Positions 35,358 through 47,085 of a DNA stretch of 64,000 nt are shown piece after piece. The notes beneath the pieces were generated by a model. It ran no database searches, was not told the DNA's origin, and was given only the letters and a program-made list of their open reading frames with translations. Numbering within the stretch: position 1 is the first letter of the stretch; every line of letters starts with the position of its first letter. This stretch comes from Tulasnella sp. 424 (Eukaryota; Basidiomycota; Agaricomycetes; Cantharellales; Tulasnellaceae): contig WSUB01000018.1 in NCBI GenBank assembly GCA_019633425.1, positions 253,699-317,698 on the forward strand. The letters run 5' to 3'. A program made the position numbers and the translations under genes.

Positions 35358-35475
35358 CGCCGAAAGAGAGGACTATGTAACTACTGCTATCACACTATAT
35401 AGTCCACATTGATGATTTTTCGTGTACTGATTATACCTTTGATATGGGCCTGTGGCGCTTCGGACGAGAGGCTGT

Positions 35476-35905
35476 TTAGTCAGCAAGTGTCTTTCGAACT
35501 CTACGTTGGTCAAGGTTAAAAGCCTTCAAACCGGTGCATGGCAGTGCTCCCAAGCGCAACCCAGAAACTAGAGGCTCATCTTTCATGCCAGATAAGTGGG
35601 AGCCTCCGACTAATCCAATGCCTTCAAACTTTCTCCTTCCTACAAATGGCAGCCGAAGGAATGGTATCCACCATGCCGTATTTGAACTCAGGCGCTTGCA
35701 CATGAGCGACTTGTAAAATATTTGATTTAGAGTCACACCGGCCGGCACTTACAGTATTCGTTTAGATCCATCCAGTTGCACTTTATCGACTATGGGACAA
35801 ATATCACCATTGAATTGACGAAGTTGATCACCTCGCCACACCCTGGTCGAGGGTAGAACCTTTCCTCCAAGACCATGGCTACTATTTACTCCGGCGTGAG
35901 GATAT
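35476..35905 (+). pseudogene. Kinase pseudogene A (5' exons only)
   Basis: It matches the promoter, exon 1 and most of exon 2 of the kinase at 42.4-43.9 kb. The start MPDKWEPPTNP is kept at about 35588. Later the frame needed for exon 1 runs into TGA (CGTATTTGAACTCAG, where the intact gene has CGTGTTTATACTCAG). Exon 2 homology (IHPVALYRLWD onward) stops near 35905, before any kinase core motif. It keeps the TTAGTCAGCAA element at 35476. Confidence 0.75.
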
Positions 35906-36109
35906 CGTATCCCGATCCTTCCGGTGGCGCCCATTTGGGTATTAGCTCAGTCTCAATCCTTTGCCCACCTTTATGAAGCCCTAAGAGCCCCAGAAAACCC
36001 TCAGAAAGCCCAACACTCTGAAATCTGAGGTGGGGTTTCAGGGTTAGGTGGAGGGGCGGCCTGTGCAACGCGCAGAGTTTTACCTTAGACTTCTAGCGTA
36101 CCGTACTAA

Positions 36110-36239
36110 AGTCGACTTAAATACGATCAAAGGAATATCTGCACTGAATGGGGTGGAACGGAACCATTCTGCGATCCCTTTTGGGGAAGATGGAACATTC
36201 GGAATGGTTTGGAGTGACGAGTTTGGGGGGGCGACATGA
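36110..36239 (+). pseudogene. 3' remnant of a further F-box-like gene
   Basis: It reads VDLNTIKGISALNGVERNHS then FGMVWSDEFGGAT and TGA, matching the last 43 codons of F-box genes 1-4. The stop comes one codon early (ACATGA where the others have ACATGGGGA). There is no body upstream, so this is a deletion relic of another copy. Confidence 0.75.
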
Positions 36240-36630
36240 GGATAACGAGAGGAAGCAACGTAATGCCTCAAGGACACTATCGGGCACATCTTTATGGCAC
36301 TGTCGGTCGAATCTATAGGTTTGGGTTTCTGAATGACGGACTGAATATGATTTTATGCGCCCCTACCGTATCCTATCACTGGAATTGTATTCCATGCATA
36401 GTTCGTTGCCCTGTTGTGTCCGGCGTTATGCCCCGTCGTAAACGCCGAGGTCACCCACTTGTTCGCACAGAGCAAACACATCAAACCAACCAGCCACCAC
36501 CACCCTAACTAAGCGACACCTGGAACGATTCGGTCTTTCCAGAATCGAACTCTACTCTAAGCATCTCCTTGCTCGATCGCTTAAAGGATAACCGGGCTTT
36601 CCACCCTGTCTACGAGACCCTACCCTAGCC

Positions 36631-38406
36631 ATGATCGATAACAGCCCCCCATCCAGCCACCCAGATGTCCAAAGCCTCTCGGTGTGAGTGATTCCTTCGT
36701 TTTCGGATCATGGATTAGACTAAATCCATGCTGTCTCAAGCTCTACGCCGAAAGCCCCAAGTACTAGTATTGCGGTGAACGATACGATTTACCCATCGTG
36801 GTCGAATCTCAGCAAGACTGCACCCACCAACTGGACCTTTTTCGACAACGCCGACAAGACTTGGCGACTTCCTAACGAACTTCGCGCCACTTTCCTCCGG
36901 CTCTCCCTCCCTGACGTAGACATCCTAGCCGGCAGTTCAACTGGGAGAGTTTGCCGCTTGTATGTCACAAGACTCTACGCCCTGCGGCAGGTATCGGCTT
37001 CGTGGAGAGACCTGGTAGATGGAACCCCAAGTCTTTGGGCAATTGTATCTTCGACGACACCCGTTGAAGTTGTTTCCGTTTGCCTTTCAAGGTCGAAGGC
37101 TCGCCCGCTTCTTATTCATTATCGGGGTACCGAAGTAGGAGGGTCATACAGCGGACCGACATCGTTTCAGCAGTTCTTTGAACTCACGAGACCCCACCGG
37201 CACCGATGGGCCATGGCTTGGCTCTACACTCCTCCGGACCTTGCCGTCGGCCTTTTCAACACGGTCATGCCACTTCTCCATACCGTTAAGCTCGTGTCCG
37301 CCGGGAGGACGCCGAGCCTGACCGATACCCCCTTTGGTGCCGAAGTCAAGGTTCTCCAGAACGTGGCTGTTTACGGAGGACCAGCGACATGGGGATTGGG
37401 CCACTTCAGAGGGTTACGGACGTGGAGATTAAAAGGGCTTCGAGGAGACGGCTTCACGACCCAACACATCCTTGGCATCCTTCGGGAAAACCCGCTCCTG
37501 GAGATCCTGGAGATAAACCGTCTCAGAGTTCAAGTTCTCCCCGAGAATACTTTGCTCACGCCAATACCCCTCTTGCGGCTGACAAGCCTTACCATGCGCA
37601 GCTGTCACGGGGACCTTGTGGACCACATTCTACGGCGAATCCAAATACCTATGGACAGGGTCAAGCGACTCTACATCGCGGTCCGGGCTTGGAGATCTCT
37701 CAACCCCATCAGACTCTTGACAGATGTGCTTGCATCTTGGAGCCCGGTGTTTCAAAGGGCACACCAGACCTGTAGAGGCTCAAAATTCCACCTCCCCGAC
37801 CTTGGGAATTTCTATTGGAGGGCCAAAGGGAACGGTACTACAGTTTATATGCACTTCTCCGGAATAAAACCTGTGACGGGAGTGCAATGGATGGTCGGTA
37901 TCCTCAGCCAAGTAGACGGGTCCAGAGCTGGTGCTTCGATAGAATGCGAAAGTACTGCTCTAAAGACCGTGGAGGACCTAAAACTTCTGGGATCCACGGA
38001 CATGATAACGACCTTCGATGTGTCTGTGGGTCGGACTGGAGTAAGCTTCAAGCAAGCCCTTTTGCAGGCGCTTAGCGATCCTGCTACGCCCGCTTTCCCA
38101 TGCTTGGAGACCCTGAAAATACAGGGATTTAGCTGGGACATGGAAAGTGTAGTGAAAATGCTTCGAGCTAGATTCACGGACCATGGGACCGGAGTAACTC
38201 AGCTCCCAAGACTTACGATCGAGATATCATATCCGAATTGGTCCAGTGATTCACCAGTTCAGCGTCAAATAATCGACTTTGACACGGTCAAAGCGATATC
38301 TGCGCTGAAGGGGGTGGAACGGCTTCACCTTGGGTGCGCTATTGGAAAAGATGGAATGTTAGGAGTGGTTTGGAGCGACGAGCTTGGCGTCCCGACATGG
38401 GGATAA
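36631..38406 (+). CDS. F-box-like protein 3 of tandem array
   Basis: Exons 36631-36683 and 36741-38406, 572 aa. Start MIDNSPPSSHPDVQSLSV. F-box-like core LPNELRATFLRLSLPDVD then RLYALRQVSASWRDLVDGTP and LWAIVSS. The solenoid-like C-terminal part keeps the array's shared blocks (GLGHFRGLRTWRLKGLRGDG, HILRRIQIPMD, VQRQIIDFDTVKAISALKG). The upstream conserved stretch with MPRRKRR exists at 36428 but is closed by TAA and out of frame, so here it can only be leader. Likely substrate adaptor of an SCF-type ligase by family analogy. It is followed 100 bp downstream by kinase pseudogene B. Confidence 0.78.
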
Positions 38407-38501
38407 CACGGAAAGAGAGGACTATGTAACCCCTACTATCACACTATATGACCCAAATTGATGATTTTTCGTGTCCCAATTATACCTTTGATATGGGCCT
38501 G

Positions 38502-39165
38502 CCTAGTCAGCAAGTGGCTTTCGAACTCCATGTTGGTCAAACCAGTGCGCGCTCCCAAGTCCAACCAAGAAAGGTTTTGTGGGTCGTCTCTCATGCCAGA
38601 TAAGTGGGAGCCTCCGACTAATCCAATTCCTTTGACCTATTTCTTGCCTTCTCCTTCCCTCAAATGTTGACTGAAGGAACAGTATCCACCATGCCGTATT
38701 TGCACTCAGGCGCTTGCACATGAACAACTTGTAAGATATTTGACTCGGCGCGCGGCCTCCAAGTACTTAAAGTGCTCGTTTGGATCCATGCAGTGGTATT
38801 TTATCGGCTATGGGACACATACTACCGTTGTATTGACGAGGTTGAACGCCTCGCCACACCCTGGCTGATGATAGAACCTTTCCTCCAAGACCATGGGTTC
38901 TTTTTACTCAGTCGCAAAGATATGGGTTCTCCAAAAGGCCCTCGGCGTGGAGATGTTCTGTTCGGGATCGACCCCGTTGTTCAGGTCTGTGACTGGTCAA
39001 CGCTTCATCCGCCTTTCTGTTGACTTCCATGAAGCGGGCCCATACGTACCCCGCTCGTGAGAAGAATGGAAAGAGGGCTTTTACTAAGATGGTGCCGCAT
39101 CGCACCGAAAGTCAGGAGTACGAGATTGGCGGTTGCTTGATAGTCAGAGGCAGCGGCTTGACCTG
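38502..39165 (+). pseudogene. Kinase pseudogene B (exons 1-3 partial)
   Basis: It retains the promoter, exon 1 (MPDKWEPPTNPIPLTYFLPS, then an in-frame TGA), exon 2 (VVFYRLWDTYYRCIDEVERL, FLQDHGFFLLSRKDMG, LFGID) and the start of exon 3 (KNGKRAFTKMVP). The acceptor before exon 2 is lost (TTGG in place of TTAG). The frame breaks soon after the lysine region, and the catalytic loop is absent. It is more complete than copy A, so duplication and decay happened at least twice. Confidence 0.75.
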
Positions 39166-39506
39166 CACTTTGATGAATTTTTACGGCACTGTCACTTGAA
39201 TCTATAGTTTTATGTTTGTGAATGACGGAATGGATATGCTTTCATGTGCCTCTACCGTATCTTATCGTTGTAATTGTATTCCATGTATAGTTCGTGTGCC
39301 CGGTTATGACCCGTCGTAAACGCCGAGGTCACCCACTTGTTCGCACAGAGCAAACACATCAAACCAACCAACCACCACCACCCAAACTAAGCTACACTTG
39401 GAACGATTCGGTCCTTCCAGGATCGAGCTCTACTCTAAGCATCTCCTTGCTCGATCGCTTAATGGATAACCGGCTTTCCATTCTGTCTACGAGCTCTACC
39501 CTAGCC

Positions 39507-41277
39507 ATGATCGATGACAGCCTCCCACCCCGCCACCCAGTTCTCCCAAGTCTTTCGGCGTGAGTGATCCCCTGGTTTTCGGATTATGGATCTCACTAAA
39601 TTTATACTGTATCAAAGCTCTATGCCGAAAGCCCCAAGTACTATTGCAGTGCACGATACGATTTACCCGTCGTGGTCGAATCCCAGCAAGACTTCACCCA
39701 CCACCTGGACCTTTTTTGACAACACCGACAAGACTTTGCGACTTCCTAACGAGCTTCGCGCCACTTTCCTACGGCTCTCCCTCCCTGAGGTAGATACCCT
39801 GGCCTGTCGTCCAACTGCGGGAGTTTGCCGCTCGTATGTCGTGAGACTCTACGCCCTGCGGCAAGTATCGGCTTCGTGGAGAGACCTGGTAGATGGAACC
39901 CCAAGTCTTTGGGGAACTGTATCCTCAATGATGCCCGCTGAAGTCATTTCCGTTTGCCTTTCAAGGTCGAAGGCTCACCCGCTTCTTATCCATTACCGGG
40001 GTCCCGGAGCGCGAGGGTTGAACAAGGGATGGACATCGTTTCCGCAGTTCTTTGAACTCACGAAACCCCACCGGCACCGATGGGCCATGGCTTGGCTCTA
40101 CATTCCTCCAAGCCTCGCCGTTGGCATTTTCAACCAGGTCATGCCACTTCTCCATACAGTTAATCTCATGTCCGCCGGGGGGATGCCGAGCGCGACCGAT
40201 ACCCCCTTTGGTGCCGAATTCAATGTTCTCCAGAACGTTGTTGTGCACGGCGGACCAGCGAGCTGGGTGTTGGGCCACTCCAGAGGGTTACGGACGTGGA
40301 GATTAAAAGGGCTTCGAGGAGGCGGCCTCACGACCGAGCACATCCTCGGCATCCTTCGGGAAAATCTGCTCCTAGAGATGTTGGAGATGGATCAACTCGG
40401 CGTTCACATTCTCCCCGATAATATTCCGCTCACGCCAATACCCCTCCTGCGGCTGACAAGCCTTACCATATGCAGCTGTAACGGGGAGCTTGTGGACCGC
40501 ATTCTACGGCGAATCAGAATACCTATCGACAGGGTCAACCAATTCTCCATCACGGTCGGGAGCTGGGGATCTCTCAACCCCGTCAGACTCTTGACAGATG
40601 TGCTTGCATCTTGGAGCCCGGCGTTTCAAAGGGCGCACCAGACCTGCGGAGGCTCAAAATTCTACCTCAGCAACCTTGGAACGTTCTATTGGGGGGCCAT
40701 CGAGGACGGTACCACATTCCGTCTAAGCTTCTCCGGACTAAAACCTGTGACCGGAGTGCAATGGATGGCCGGTATCCTCAGCCAAGTGGACGAACCCAAA
40801 GCTGGTGCTTCGATAGAATGCCAAAGCACTGCTCTGGAGAATCTGGAGGACTTGAAATCTCTGGGATCCACGGATATGATAACGGCCGTCCATGTGTGTG
40901 TGGATCATAGTGGAGCGAGCTTGCAAGCCCTTTTGCAGGCGCTTAGCGATCCTGCTACGCCCGCTTTCCCAAGCTTGCAGATCCTGACAATAAAGGGATT
41001 TAGCTGGGGCATGGAAAGTATTGTGAAAATGCTTCAAGTCAGATTCACGGCCAACAGGACTGGAATAACTCAGCTCCCAAGACTTAAGATCGTTGTATCA
41101 TATCCGGAGTGGTCCTATGATTCGTCATTTCAGCGTCAAATAATTGACTTTGGCACGGTAAAAGCAATATATGCGCTGAATGGGGTGTATCAGCTTCGCC
41201 TTGGGTGTTCTATTGGACAAGACGGAATGCTGGGAGTGGTTTGGAGCGACAAGCTTGGAGGCCCCACATGGGGATAA
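39507..41277 (+). CDS. F-box-like protein 4 of tandem array
   Basis: Exons 39507-39559 and 39618-41277, 570 aa. F-box-like core LPNELRATFLRLSLPEVD, RLYALRQVSASWRDLVDGTP, LWGTVSS. Shared C-terminal blocks are present (LRGGGLTTEHILGILREN, FQRQIIDFGTVKAIYALNG). As in copy 2, an ATG exactly 201 nt upstream (39306) is in frame and open, giving a possible 67-residue extension beginning MTRRKRRGH with a basic cluster. Which start is used cannot be decided from sequence alone. The likely role is an SCF adaptor, by analogy only. Confidence 0.78.
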
Positions 41278-42355
41278 CACTGTGTAACTCCTACTGTCCC
41301 AATATATGACCCACATTGATAATTTCTTGTGTGCCAATTGTAGCTCTGAAACGTTTTACCGCAACCCTCAGGACTGCGTAGAATCGGTTTGCAAAGCCTA
41401 AATTTTGATCCGATACATATAAATGATATTTTAAATTATACATTTGAGGTGGTTTTTAATGGAGAGTAAGTCGAAATGACGAGATCACGTCGAGGGAGGG
41501 TCACGACGGCCCTCCCGTCTACCCAGGACTACGATTCGCTTCATCGCTTGGGTTTAAGTACTCCATCCAATAACCACCTTGTTGTGAGTAGCTTATATTT
41601 CTTTCGTCGATCTCTGCATTCGTATGTGTCTGTTTCTTTCGTTCATGCTGAACTAGTGCCGGTTGCTCTTTGTCTTCGCGCTGAAGTCCGTTCCGTTGAC
41701 CTTGCTGTACGTCTTTCCTCAACAGTCTTCGTTGGTGTCTGACTCGTTTACATTCCCATACACACCACCAGCATATTCTCTTCGTTAGCGTCGTGCAACT
41801 CTTGTCGATATGCAATAACGTCCGCAATATCCGGTTTAGCTATTCATTCCTCAAACGTTTTGTGCGCTGACCTCAGGCTGTTTACTATGTTTACTTTTCA
41901 ATGCTAAATCTCTGTATTCAAATTTCATCCCCCCAAGTTGTCTCAGCACCGGTGATACAACTTACATAGTACATACAAGGAACTTTGGGTTCGACATCAG
42001 CAAGCACGTGGGGTCCGGAAACTGATCTGGATGTCAAGCACGGAGACCTAGTCCTCATCATGATCATGTTCAAAGCAAAGATAATGACTTTTCTTTTTGA
42101 AAATTTGATAAGAAACTGAAGTATAAGTATGTAATCCACTCTCTTAATTTTATCGTCCGCCTTGGAGCCTGTGATCTCCGACTCCGACTAGTTCCGTTCT
42201 GGTTCGACACCGATTGGGAATGTTTCATTGAAGCCTACTCTAAACATTGTATTGAATGTATGTATCGTATCATGTTCTTTTGAGCAGGGAGTCGGGCAAA
42301 TGGCGCCTCCGCGCCCCGCTACAATGAGAGCCTGTGGCGTTCCCGAGGAGGCTGC
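41278..42355. other. Intergenic, AT-rich
   Basis: No gene supported. The last 100 bp resemble the segments upstream of kinase pseudogenes A and B, so they belong to the duplicated kinase promoter. Confidence 0.5.
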
Positions 42356-42372
42356 TTAGTCAGCAAGCGTCA
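42356..42372. promoter_or_regulatory. bZIP-like element upstream of the kinase gene
   Basis: TTAGTCAGCAAGCGTCA, 91 bp upstream of the kinase ATG. The same core occurs upstream of six GST loci and in both kinase pseudogenes. Confidence 0.45.
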
Positions 42373-42446
42373 AGATTGGAAGCCTTCAAACCGCGCGCTC
42401 CCCAAGCCCAACCGAGCGACTGGTTAGATCCTGTGGCTCATCTCTC

Positions 42447-43921
42447 ATGCCAGATAAGTGGGAGCCCCCGACAAATCCAGTCCATTCAACCTACTCTTTG
42501 CCTTCTCCTTCCCCCCATTGCCAACCGAAGGAATGGTATCCACCATGCCGTGTTTATACTCAGGCTCTTGCTCATGAACAGTTTGTAAGGCATTTCACTT
42601 GAGTGCGGCCGGCAAGTACTTAGAGTGTTCGCTTAGATCCACCCAGTAGCATTTTATCGACTATGGGACAAATATCACCGTTCGATCGACGAGGTTGAAC
42701 ACCTCGCCACACCCTGGCTGATGGTAGAACCTTTCCTCCAAGACCATGGTTTCTATTTACTCCGCCGTGAGGATATGGGCTATCCAAAGGATTCTCGACG
42801 CGCAGGTTTCCTGTTCGGAATTGACAGCATTTCTCAGGTTAGTTGACTGGCTGGGACTTCGCTAGCTCTTCTCGCTGACGATTTCCATGCAGAGCGCCCA
42901 TACATATCCGGCTCGTGACAAGAATGGAAGGAAGGTTTTTATTAAGATGGTACCGCTGTATCCTAGCGACAGCCAGGAGTATGAAATCTGGCGGTTGCTT
43001 GACAGCGAGAAGCATCGTCGTGACCCGAGGAACCACACCGTTCCAGTCCGAGAGGTTCTTTTCTTCTCTCCAGATTTTACCTCGGCAGGATTTGGAAGCC
43101 AACGTTCCGATATGCGGGCATTTGTGGTTATGGATGCGTTCGATGTGCTACGAAGTAGTGACCTCAGACCCAGACCAAATCAGTACCCAGTGTTTCGTTC
43201 TGTGCAGGATGTCCTCGACTTCGCACTGCAAACAGTGGAGGTAAGTCTTACAACTTCGCAACTTCTTGTGCCGCTCAACACGCCCCGTTTTGTAGACCGT
43301 CGACTTTCTACATGAGCTAGGCATCGCACACCAGGTATGTTCGAGCCTCAGAGAGCACCGTTAACGTTGTAATCATGCAATGCAGGATATTTACGATAGG
43401 AACATTTTAGTGGATACCGGTCAATCTCCGATGAGCTGGTTACTAGGGGATTTCCAATTATCAGCCTACTTCCCCCGGCCGTGGCGCAGTCCTCCAACTG
43501 TATTCACCCGGCAAATCCACATTCCAGAACTGCCCAGCAGCTCCGCTAGTGGCTTCGACCCATTCAAGGCCGATGTCTACAATCTGGGAGATATGATCCA
43601 CACTGTTCGATGGAAGCTAAAAGACGTGAGCTCAATCCAAATACTTTCTGGGCTTGCTTCGACTCATTATACCTTCAGAAACATTGGGATTGGCCGGAGG
43701 AATTTTCTTTGCTTATAGGGTCAATGCGGTCGCAAGACCCTACGACGAGACCGCTGATGGACGACGTTGTGCGGCGAATGAGGTCTATCAATCCCCAAGA
43801 AACTCTGACCAAGGTTCCCAGTGCCGGCAATTGGGTAACTCCTACTGGCTCTATCTCTATTGCTGCTGCATTTGGTGTTCTCGCTATTGCGCTGTACCGG
43901 CGTCGCTTGGCTTACACCTAG
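42447..43921 (+). CDS. Atypical protein kinase with C-terminal membrane segment
   Basis: Six exons: 42447-42584, 42637-42837, 42893-43240, 43296-43334, 43386-43625, 43679-43921; 1209 nt, 402 aa, all introns in phase 0. The kinase-like core has a lysine in KVFIKMVP, a catalytic loop HQDIYDRNILVD (usual HRDxxxxN), and GDFQLS where DFG is expected. FDPFKADVYNLGDMI and DPTTRPLMDDVV match subdomains IX-XI. No glycine-rich loop is evident. The last 25 residues contain ISIAAAFGVLAIALY followed by RRR, so the protein may be tail-anchored. Substrates are unknown. Catalytic Asp and Asn are kept, so activity is possible despite DFQ. The 53-nt last intron also restores frame, supporting the model. Confidence 0.78.
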
Positions 43922-43978
43922 CCACCCTAGAACCGCGATACATCGGCTTTGATTCGCATGCCTGCTCTACGTGTTATC

Positions 43979-44682
43979 TCATATGTGTGCCCATCCGGCG
44001 TAATTAACACTCTCGAGATATAACAATAAGGCTCGGACTCGACTGGCACTCGATCTCGGGACGTCTGTGGGTCCCGAATTCGCGGGAGCTCTCCAGACCT
44101 CTTTCCTGACCGTCACGTTGGCTTCCGTCGAACCAAATCCCGGGATAACGAAATGAAAGGCCATAATGAAGAAGGTCCCACTCTCTCCGGCCGCAATTTC
44201 CACGAAGTGTTCGCCGAATTGCCTAAATCCCGCCACTGGCGTCCCGCCTTGGTTAGATTCCGCCTCCCCAAAGGGTTCGAAGAATGAATCAGGTATGTTC
44301 TGAATCACACCTCCGAGTGGTGTGGTATTCTCCGCAGGCGGCGGCGGCGACCCTTCGCGACGAACCATGTCGGAATCCGTGAACTGAGCGGAAATGTGGT
44401 CTCTCCAGGACCCTTCGTCAGATCACCGAGGGTATTTAAGCTCCAAGACAACTCGCTACAATTGAATTTACTTACAGATGCGAGTATTACCACCCTCCGA
44501 ATTCGCTTCGCAGGACGGGGGCGCCGATGGAACGTTGCGGAGTCCCGTGTACATGATCCCGCCATTGGGAGGGGGCCAGAATGGTCGAAAGGCTCTCGTG
44601 CCAAAGAGACTATAGGCAGGAAGTGGAGTACCTTTGAGACCGAGACAGGCGGACTCTTCAGAAGAGATATCGATATCGACAA
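43979..44682 (-). CDS. Possible two-exon gene of unknown function
   Basis: Tentative. Minus-strand exons 44476-44682 and 43979-44383 join in phase 0 through a GTAAGT donor and a CTCAG acceptor. The second exon reads PPPPAENTTPLGGVIQN and FGEHFVEIAAGESGTFFIMA, which looks protein-like. The first exon is open in a second frame as well (LKGTPLPAYSLFGTRAFRPF), and the plus strand is also open, so frame choice is unsure. No family recognised. Confidence 0.25.
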
Positions 44683-47085
44683 GAACAGCAGCCATACCGA
44701 AAGGAGCCTAAAGCGAGTTTACTTCCAACCCGTGGCGGTCAGTCCAAAGCGTCAGGTACGCACACCCTGCACAACTCACTAAATTGCTGATGTTGGTGAG
44801 GGTCTTGATTTGCCATAAGAGACTGCCTAAAGCGTGACAAAAGAAGGATGGTGGTAATCACGGTAAGGCGAGGCGAGAAGGGATAGAGAGCCTCGATCCA
44901 GATTACCTGCACAGAGGTGTTGGTGTTCAGAACGCAAGAGCTGGAGCGATGGATCCGGAAATCCTCTAGAATTGAACGGCTATTTAAGGACGACAGGGAT
45001 GTTTTCCGGTCCGAATCGAGTGCCGCAATCGATCACTACCTAGATAATCATAAGGAATGCTTACCGATAACTCAATCTGTATTCCGGGAAACGCCCCCTG
45101 GGCAACGTTCGGAAACCCCCTCATTCTGAGTTAGGACATTGTGACCGGTGTGCTCTTCAAACCTTGATCAGCTCCGAAGAGATCAAGAGGCTACAGCCTC
45201 ACCACCGAAGCCTCGCGCGATTTGAATCAAGTCAAACAAATTTGAGGCAGACACAACACTTTGACGCCCACACGTTTCCTTATTCACCAGAGGTGAAGTG
45301 TATCACCCTCGCTTTTGGGAGAACAGTACGCTGTTTTGACAGCTAGAGTCAAAGACATAGGAGGGTGGATAGTGAGAGTGAGGCGACGGAGGACGAACGC
45401 CATATCCAGAAACCGTACCCTCAGTGGCGCCACCCTCCATTTCGGCGACAGCCGTATCGATTCTGGCTAGAACCTCTCTGGAACTCTGTGCCGTTGTCGC
45501 TCTTCAGTTTCGATCTGGGTCCGTGCCGTAGTTTCAGGCCCTCCTGAAAGCGCCGCCCCAATCTATTGCTTCGAGTTCGATATGAGTCAGATGTTCGGCT
45601 AGTTGATCCGTTGATAGGTAATCCCGAGTTTGCTCGAAATTAAGTGGCTTCAGTTATATGCAGGACATTAAGTAGGCTAAGTTCCTGAACCCTGTTTGGT
45701 TGCTCGCGTGTAGCACATTGTTCTTCGTCGGGGGATGAATTATCGATGGAGCCTCAATATCTGATCCCCTTCAACGTCACTCTTACCTTGCCGCTTGCTC
45801 TGGAACCGGTATGTTTTTTTTTTTTGGGTTTGGTGTCCCCTGCTAGGGGACCTGAAACGTAGGAACAGACCGGTCCCAGGCTCCTCCCAGTACCTTCTAA
45901 TACCACGCACACTGATGGAGGAATGTAATCAACCTGCTCTGGCCCCTCAATCTCATGGATTACTTATATCCCCCAGATTTCTCTAGGCGACACCGGGCCG
46001 AATAGTCCACCCGATTGAGAAAAGTCCTCATTGAGAGGATTATTCTTGGCTCTTCACGACGACAGAGCTCTCAGAAATTGAGTTCACCAACGGCTCACAG
46101 TCTTCGGGGATGCTTGAGGGGTACGATTGAAGACTGACCCTTAATACCCTCTTCCAAGATGGCGGACTCCTGCGAGACCTGAACTTTCAAAAAAAAGGAT
46201 GCCTTCTCTATTATACGATTGAGTTTAAAGCTTACTATTTTTTTTAACAAAGGGCGAATCTAACGGTCAGTGTGCGTTTCGGGGTCATGAATTTCTGGAG
46301 CCCAAGAAGGTTAGCTTCGAGTTCACGCGGTTCACGAGCTGTAGAGGTCAACACAAGAAGTATCATAAACATCTGCCGCGCAATGAACATTTCTACGGGA
46401 GGCACGAAAAACTTATCATGAGCAGAATCGTCCATCAACCCCCCTCAGCTTTTGCCAGGAGTTCGTGAGCCGCCGACTCTAGGTCGTCCACCGAGTTTGA
46501 TGAGTCACACTGATGAGCCATCATATGCCACTGAGCCTAAGTAGTTCTCTTGTGACAGCAAAATCAGACTGTGGTTTGAACCTTGCGAGCCTGGCTCAAC
46601 CAGGAAGAAAGGCAGTCGATAACTTTATGTGGCGACGCAAGGGATGCACAACTTGGATCGTCTCGAAGCCGTACCAAACTGTTTGTTTCGACAGATATCT
46701 CATTCTATCCAGCTTCTAATCCGCCCACAGACTTTTTTTCTGATTGCTGAAGGTAAATGAGGGCTGTGAAAGGTAGCTTCAACACAACATCGTCGGCTGT
46801 GGCAAGCGGGACCAGCCAAAGGGCTCGAAAATACGAGCCAACCTAGTTCACATGCACTGAGTATTTATGCCTAACTCCAATAGCGCTATTTAATTTGCCA
46901 CACGCTGGCGCTCCTCCTCAATTATAAAATACTTCCGTCGTCCAGGTTGCCAGGGTTTTGTGCTATGCGTCCGTAATCATCGTCCTCTGCCTTTATCAAA
47001 GAGCTGCCATTTTTAATTCTACAAATACAAGTCCAAGTTTTACATGTAATGGGAGGCTTAAACAAAAGAGGTCAAAATGTCAATT
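44683..47085. other. Intergenic region
   Basis: No supported gene. 46.74-47.08 kb is a diverged copy of 48.83-49.17 kb, the downstream flank of the duplicated membrane-protein gene. Confidence 0.45.

Noticed and set aside
42334..42588. 84-codon ORF (MAFPRRLLSQQ start) over the kinase 5' end
   Set aside because: It is an out-of-frame shadow of kinase exon 1, which is fixed by the paralogous pseudogenes and splice phases.
45164..46719. 60-70 codon ORFs at 45.2-46.7 kb
   Set aside because: Isolated, no conservation with the duplicated units and no splice context.
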